DNA from: Seminavis robusta
Taxonomy: Eukaryota; Bacillariophyta; Bacillariophyceae; Naviculales; Naviculaceae
Length of the DNA: 32,602 nt
Assembly: GCA_903772945.1 (NCBI GenBank)
Contig: CAICTM010001270.1
Coordinates: 1 to 32,602, forward strand
Reading direction: 5' to 3'
In this document: positions 29,401 through 32,602 of the stretch, in pieces
How positions within the stretch are numbered: the stretch's first letter is position 1
How the letters are laid out: the number at the start of each line of letters is the position of its first letter
The notes under the pieces: generated by a model
The model's input: only the letters and a program-made list of their open reading frames with translations
The model's database searches: none
Told to the model about the DNA's origin: nothing
Program-made: the position numbers and the translations under genes

Positions 29401-31329
29401 GCTCAAGCGGCATCGAGACAAGACAAGTTTCTTTCGGATGAGTCATCAGCCACATTGGCTGCCCTTACGAAGCAAAAGACTGAGCTCCAAGCGCAGGTGG
29501 AAGCTCTGCAAAAAACGAAGACGGAACTGGAGTTGTCCACAGTGTCGTTGCGATCTTCTCTGAAAGAGGTTCAAGGCAAGTATGAGCAGGAACAAGGTCG
29601 TTCTGCGGAAGCTTTGTCCAGATTGGCGGTCGCTGAGGAGAGCCACAAGACCCTTCAATCCTCGTTCAAATCCATGGAAACTGCCCTCAAGGAAAGCCAA
29701 GGAAAATCAATCGAAAACCTAACCAAGGTGGAAGGCGCAATTTCTCAATTCAAGGCCTCGGAGGAAGCTCACAGAGTACTGCTAGAAACCGAGAAGGAAC
29801 AACGGGAGCATCTGGCTGCTGAACTGGACGAAGCCAAGCTGGCTCTGCAAAGTGCTCAACAGAAGATTGAATCCGTGGAATCGGAATTGGCCAGGACCAA
29901 AAGTCTACTAGAGGCTAGTGCTGGGGATGCTGCATCCTTCAACAAACACGTCGCTGAGTTGCATGCTGAAGAGCAGAAGAGCTTGACCGAGCAAATCACA
30001 AAGCTTCGGTCGGAACTTGAGGTTGCTAAGGAGGAAGCCAAAACAAAGGCCGGGGATGCTGAATCCTACAACAAGCGAGACGCTGAGTTGCACGCAGAAG
30101 AAAAGAAAAGCTTGATGGAGCAAATCACCAAGCTTCAATCGGAAGTTGAGGTTGCCAACGAGCAAGCCAAATCCAATGCTCTCGAGATGTCTTCGACGCT
30201 TGGCAACGAAATGCAGCGCCTTGTCGAGGAGCGCGAAGAAGCTTTGAGGATGAAGCAGGAGTTGGAGAGAGAAATGCTGCGAGTGGCGGAAGCGCGAGAC
30301 ATTGCAGTCAAGAGCAAGCAAGAGTCTGTAGAAGAAGTCCGACAGAGCATGCAAGAGCTGGAAGAAGCGTCTCAGCAACAGAAGAAAGAGTTGGAGATCG
30401 AGATGCAGCAACTGAAAAAGGAAAGCGCAGCAAATGCGAAGACCAAAGAGTCGCTGGAGGCTTCTCTGGAGTCGGCAAGGTCTAGTCTCGAGTTGACGAC
30501 GTCCAATCTCGAGTCGACAACATCCAGCCTCAAGGCTCTAGAAGCGAAACATGCCGACCTCAAGTTCAAGCTGGAGGCAGTGGAAGAAGAGCTCGAGCAA
30601 GCGAAGGAGACGATCGACAAGCTCCACGTCGAGCAAGAGACGGGCGGCCAGCAAGACGAGGAAAGTGCATTAAAAGAGTACAAACAGAGAATCAAGAGGC
30701 TACGAGAGGAACTAATTGCTGCGAAGAAACAAGGCACAGCGGAAAAACAACGACTTTCCGGAGAATTGAAGACCTTGTCCAAGCAAGTCACTGAATTGGA
30801 AATGGCAATCGATTTGAAGGAGAACGACTTTGAGGAATTGCAGGTAACTCTTCAAACAACCAAAGTTGAGCTGGTGAAAGCCCAAAACGAGCACAGCGGG
30901 TGTGCATCTGCGATGGAAGCCCTAGAAACCAAAGTGTCTCAGACGGAAGAAATGCTTCACGATCTCCGCCAAAAGGAAATAGAAATGATGGAGAGCATGA
31001 CCCATCTTTTGGAAGAACGAGAGACAAATGTGAAGGCAGCTGATGATGCACAGAAAGAGTTCGAGTCTGAGCTCAACGCACTGGCAGAAGAATTGAAGAA
31101 CACGAAGGAAGCAGCTGTGCAGTCGCAAGAAGCTTGGGAAACCTCCACATCCTTGCATGACTCGATGCTGAAACGAATCGAAAACCTGGAGTCTACGGTG
31201 GAAGAAAAAGTCAAGCTGTTGGAATACACACACCGCCGTTTGGAAGCAGTACAAGCGGACAACGACGACTTGGAGAGGCAGATGGAAGCAAAGGAAAAGA
31301 TGAAGCCATTTTGGCAATGTGGTCCATGA
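26422..31329 (+). CDS. Giant intronless coiled-coil protein (golgin- or scaffold-like), function unknown
   Basis: An open frame of 1635 residues from ATG 26422; a second in-frame ATG at 26446 (MSWIARTLSSRS) gives 1627 and is an equally plausible start. Residues 1-130 are not coiled, with a Ser/Thr/Pro-rich part; from ~135 almost to the end the protein is Glu/Lys/Gln/Ala-rich with heptad-like Leu/Val spacing, a very long parallel coiled coil. Inside are LPAANQRI/LPDAQQRI repeats (~470-545), a 42-residue periodic repeat (~704-890) and a 43-residue tandem duplication (~1167-1252). No signal peptide, membrane anchor, GRIP domain or motor head is visible; the end is MKPFWQCGP. A vesicle-tethering golgin, centrosomal or nuclear scaffold are all possible; composition alone gives spurious matches to myosin tails, so no symbol is offered. 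Confidence 0.8.
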   Translation: MVDSHTQAMSWIARTLSSRSAAAEISVDGSAGVAAKMADEADIRHILSEGAIDGYKSAENEKILSTKFSAEEVVRERLKMEEEDPLLESLTEQSQPSGETREANETESRPNHLVAPTSTTSSSTSFHEEAELWRQKAAQLESTLTSLQNQTDEERRAHELQLNSVKKEVDQWKEKATEAETNSQKAKEELGQIRAKARKLAVEARQTMEAGQQESHSIVMSLRQTMSSLKDEWDTEKGELTQTTSELADKVKDMEIKHAETWETAREQVKTLQEKLAKTEETTKATTANKDSVIEILQEEVGALTLEKNTAVAANEALQKELDEVKEQNTLAAKGIEHFQDQLRVLEQGVSKKGIEYQEKLDLVEKLLENSNEANEKLNSDLSDMRDELIASKQEIVAYSTKTARLDQELGRANTEARKVPSLEVDLQRNKNRVVFLEQDVASKESEHKVLVAEIKALKEEVGKLPAANQRIEVLTAKGDALQKEADQLPDAQQRIRDLIVQNEATKAEYDQVITAMAAKYKAVKQVAEQLPAANQRVQELTGESYQLQTQAENDRHQLEETMKEFATVRTQLKETIAQLEQTNEFRAVQLQEAAARIEALQEQLQSVQRENEEINQVKKEIEAAYTVELGELKTRMQQTQGEQNLIVEVAQSESKAMLSKAVEAQSLADATSSQLEKTTAMLESLTEEKAQISIVLNSTKNERDALQSECDNLQTRVGELEQDKVKARAAREKLSVELESVQEERDELHHQVAALIQYKGKAMPSIKALTETNEGLSMVLESTTEERDCLKSQVEELEQFKAENIGHLKTSRGAEQQLSHWLDATRKDRDTLQTQVVELERFKAEATISIEELDSEKTQLLEEKEKLLSEQELSQKEREDLQSQLEELQRYKIEAMATIQSSEEDLKRAKSETEKISAECDAMMTEVQGVNELKAGHQKAIAKFQTALKEVQDRYSDEKKKVEVAAIQIELAAEENAKLQVAVKSLQSTLGLAQAASRQDKFLSDESSATLAALTKQKTELQAQVEALQKTKTELELSTVSLRSSLKEVQGKYEQEQGRSAEALSRLAVAEESHKTLQSSFKSMETALKESQGKSIENLTKVEGAISQFKASEEAHRVLLETEKEQREHLAAELDEAKLALQSAQQKIESVESELARTKSLLEASAGDAASFNKHVAELHAEEQKSLTEQITKLRSELEVAKEEAKTKAGDAESYNKRDAELHAEEKKSLMEQITKLQSEVEVANEQAKSNALEMSSTLGNEMQRLVEEREEALRMKQELEREMLRVAEARDIAVKSKQESVEEVRQSMQELEEASQQQKKELEIEMQQLKKESAANAKTKESLEASLESARSSLELTTSNLESTTSSLKALEAKHADLKFKLEAVEEELEQAKETIDKLHVEQETGGQQDEESALKEYKQRIKRLREELIAAKKQGTAEKQRLSGELKTLSKQVTELEMAIDLKENDFEELQVTLQTTKVELVKAQNEHSGCASAMEALETKVSQTEEMLHDLRQKEIEMMESMTHLLEERETNVKAADDAQKEFESELNALAEELKNTKEAAVQSQEAWETSTSLHDSMLKRIENLESTVEEKVKLLEYTHRRLEAVQADNDDLERQMEAKEKMKPFWQCGP
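28531..29181 (+). repeat. 42-codon (126-bp) diverged coding repeat in the coiled-coil gene
   Basis: The motif E/D-R-(D/E)-x-L-x-(S/T)-(Q/E)-(V/L)-x-x-L-(E/Q)-x-(F/Y/D)-K recurs with its Arg codon at 28531, 28657, 28783, 28909 and 29056. Spacing is 126, 126, 126 and 147 nt, or 42, 42, 42 and 49 codons, all whole numbers of heptads. Copies are clearly related but diverged. Confidence 0.85.
29920..30177 (+). repeat. 129-bp coding tandem duplication in the coiled-coil gene
   Basis: Copies at 29920-30048 and 30049-30177 encode 43-residue units beginning AGDAASFNKHVAELHAEE and AGDAESYNKRDAELHAEE. The copies remain alike at DNA and protein level, so this is younger than the 42-codon repeats. Confidence 0.92.
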
Positions 31330-32005
31330 TCCCATTGATACTGGTACCTTCCTGGTCCTGCGCAAACCGCTTGAACAGTCGTGCAGCGAATGGCACACAA
31401 ACTCCGTTTTCTTGCTTCCAACCATGATGCATGATATGTTTTTGCGATCGTTCGTTTTGAATGTAGTGTAACTTCTGCCTGTATGTAAGGGGCGTCTATT
31501 GTTATCATCCAACTGTGCACGAGCAACAGTACTGGTGCCCTCGGATCGGATGAATGATGAATCCTACAAAACCTCTCCACACGTCGGAGCAAACTTAGTG
31601 GATGTGAAGTAGACCGATTCGATTGATTCAATCTTTCTTTTTTGGATTGCTGGAGAGAACACACGGTATCGTTACAGATACGATACCATTACAGTATTAT
31701 TAGCTACCGGTAGCCTACAGTCCGTGGAGAGCAGCCTGCCACAATAAAAAGACAGCCAGGTGCACCGATACATGTACCGCTACTCGTGCGGTAGGCAAAA
31801 ACCGGCAAGCCCCTTTTGCTGCCCCAGTCGTGTTTTTCCATCGACAAATCTCCTCTCCATGGCCAGAGCGCATTTTCCTGCATGTACCGGTACCACCAAG
31901 AAATCCGGCAAGCCCCTTTTGCTGCCCCAGTCGTGTTTTTCCATCGACAAATCTCCTCTCCATGGCCAGAGCGCATTTTCCTGCATGTACCGGTACCACC
32001 AAGAA
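31330..32005. other. Intergenic region with promoter-proximal tandem duplication
   Basis: 676 bp between the coiled-coil gene and the right-edge gene. It contains a CTACCGGTAG palindrome near 31704 and the 103-bp direct repeat annotated separately. Minus-strand frames through the repeat are open only because the repeat lacks stops there. Confidence 0.6.
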
Positions 32006-32007
32006 AT
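31802..32007 (+). repeat. 103-bp perfect tandem duplication
   Basis: Copies 31802-31904 and 31905-32007 appear identical. Each starts CCGGCAAGCCCCTTTTGC and ends CCACCAAGAAAT, with an internal GTACCGGTACC palindrome. The last two bases of copy 2 are the A and T of the ATG at 32006, so the duplicated unit is the immediate 5' flank of the next gene. Confidence 0.95.
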
Positions 32008-32602
32008 GACGGACCACAAGAGAAGAGTTCAGCAGCTGCTGAACAAAATATACACAGAAGCAAACCCAACAATAAAGGAATCACTCTGGTGGGACCTTTA
32101 TTTTACTCTTCGGGAGCGACCCAGACTTGCCTTTGATTGGGTTCCCTTCCTGCATTCCGATACAAGCTCGATTCCATTCTTACGTCTACTTGGAAGCCGA
32201 GTTGTTGACGAGGCAAGACTGTGGGAATTAGCCAACGGCTGCCCTGACAACCCCAATGAAGAATCCAGGATCGTTCCTTGTCTAGAAGATTTGTGGGACC
32301 TAATGACATCCCCGCAATTGTTTGAACCTGACCCGGTGGAGATTTCTTTACCTCCAGACTCCAAAGAAACGGGAACACAAGGTGAAGAAGGACAAAGGAA
32401 CCTGATATTAATACTCAAGAAGACCATACTACACATCAAGCACTGTGTAAAGATTTGTGTCAAGGAGATACCAGACTTTTCCTCCATTCCGCATTGGCTT
32501 GCCGCAGTACACGACGCGCTCCAGAAGATCAAAGAGGAGCCAAAGGCAATCCAGTGTACTAAACAAACAGCAGGCTCTGCTGCGTTCAAGTTTAACTCAG
32601 AA
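32006..32602 (+). CDS. Unidentified protein, 3'-truncated by window edge
   Basis: From ATG 32006 the frame is open for exactly 199 codons to the last base, so the gene continues beyond the window. It begins MTDHKRRVQQLLNKIYTEAN, followed by ESLWWDLYFTLRERPRLAFD and WVPFLHSDTSSIPFLRLLGS. The composition is that of a soluble, largely helical protein with conserved-looking Trp/Leu positions. A Pro/Glu/Gly-rich loop (~115-130) precedes a second helical part (LILILKKTILHIKHCVKIC). No known domain is recognised. The antisense frame in this stretch (32098-32589) is less protein-like. The start codon overlaps the end of the 103-bp duplication. Confidence 0.65.
   Translation, partial: MTDHKRRVQQLLNKIYTEANPTIKESLWWDLYFTLRERPRLAFDWVPFLHSDTSSIPFLRLLGSRVVDEARLWELANGCPDNPNEESRIVPCLEDLWDLMTSPQLFEPDPVEISLPPDSKETGTQGEEGQRNLILILKKTILHIKHCVKICVKEIPDFSSIPHWLAAVHDALQKIKEEPKAIQCTKQTAGSAAFKFNSE

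Noticed and set aside
26785..31664. Many antisense frames across the coiled-coil gene
   Set aside because: They are mirror images of Glu/Lys/Gln-rich codons read as Ser/Phe/Leu/Cys, a known composition artefact.
31704..32084. Minus-strand frames of 79-126 codons through the 103-bp repeat
   Set aside because: The frames are open because the duplicated unit lacks stops. They overlap the promoter and start of the plus-strand gene and have no domain.
32098..32589. 163-codon minus-strand frame at the right edge
   Set aside because: The plus-strand frame is open over the full stretch from an ATG and has more natural composition.

Overview
This is eukaryotic nuclear DNA, most likely from a diatom and probably a pennate one (inference). 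The reasons are short GT-AG introns of about 85-130 nt, a DUF6824-type protein with the P-N-D-V...R-G...G-N signature known mainly from diatoms, a class C (GABA-B/ANF-type) seven-helix receptor of the kind expanded in pennate diatoms, a BTB-BACK protein, and gene-poor spacers full of GTAC / TACCGGTA palindromes. No operons, rRNA, tRNA or CRISPR were seen.

Layout. 1-1239 (+) is the 3' end of a BTB/BACK/SPRY-like gene, cut by the left edge, with an internal 114-bp tandem duplication. 1588-4357 (-) is a four-exon NVL/RIX7-type double AAA ATPase that includes a 19-nt microexon. 4690-6129 (+) is a SET protein with a C-terminal MYND finger, divergent from the ATPase. 6335-9391 (-) is a class C GPCR-like receptor. 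9392-11808 has no gene but holds a diverged tandem duplication. 11809-13566 (+) is a Trm5-type tRNA m1G37 methyltransferase. 14161-15973 (+) is an uncharacterised protein whose apparent frameshift is resolved by an 85-nt intron. 15974-19745 is a gene-poor stretch. 19746-20372 (+) is a small DUF6824 protein. 20373-23845 is gene-poor, with palindromes, minisatellites and a probable broken gene on the minus strand. 23846-25796 (+) is a three-exon Sec14/CRAL-TRIO-GOLD protein. 26422-31329 (+) is a giant intronless coiled-coil protein. 31330-32005 holds a perfect 103-bp tandem duplication that runs into the start codon of 32006-32602 (+), an unidentified gene leaving the right edge.

The recognisable genes have unrelated housekeeping or signalling roles: ribosome assembly (NVL), tRNA modification (Trm5), protein methylation (SET-MYND), environmental sensing (GPCR), phosphoinositide transfer (Sec14-GOLD) and ubiquitin-adaptor or scaffold work (BTB-BACK). 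I found no evidence that they form one pathway. I see no convincing new multi-gene system. The strongest unusual signals are the microexon in the ATPase, the six-heptad repeat in the coiled-coil gene, the duplication abutting the right-edge start codon, and the atypical SET...MYND order.
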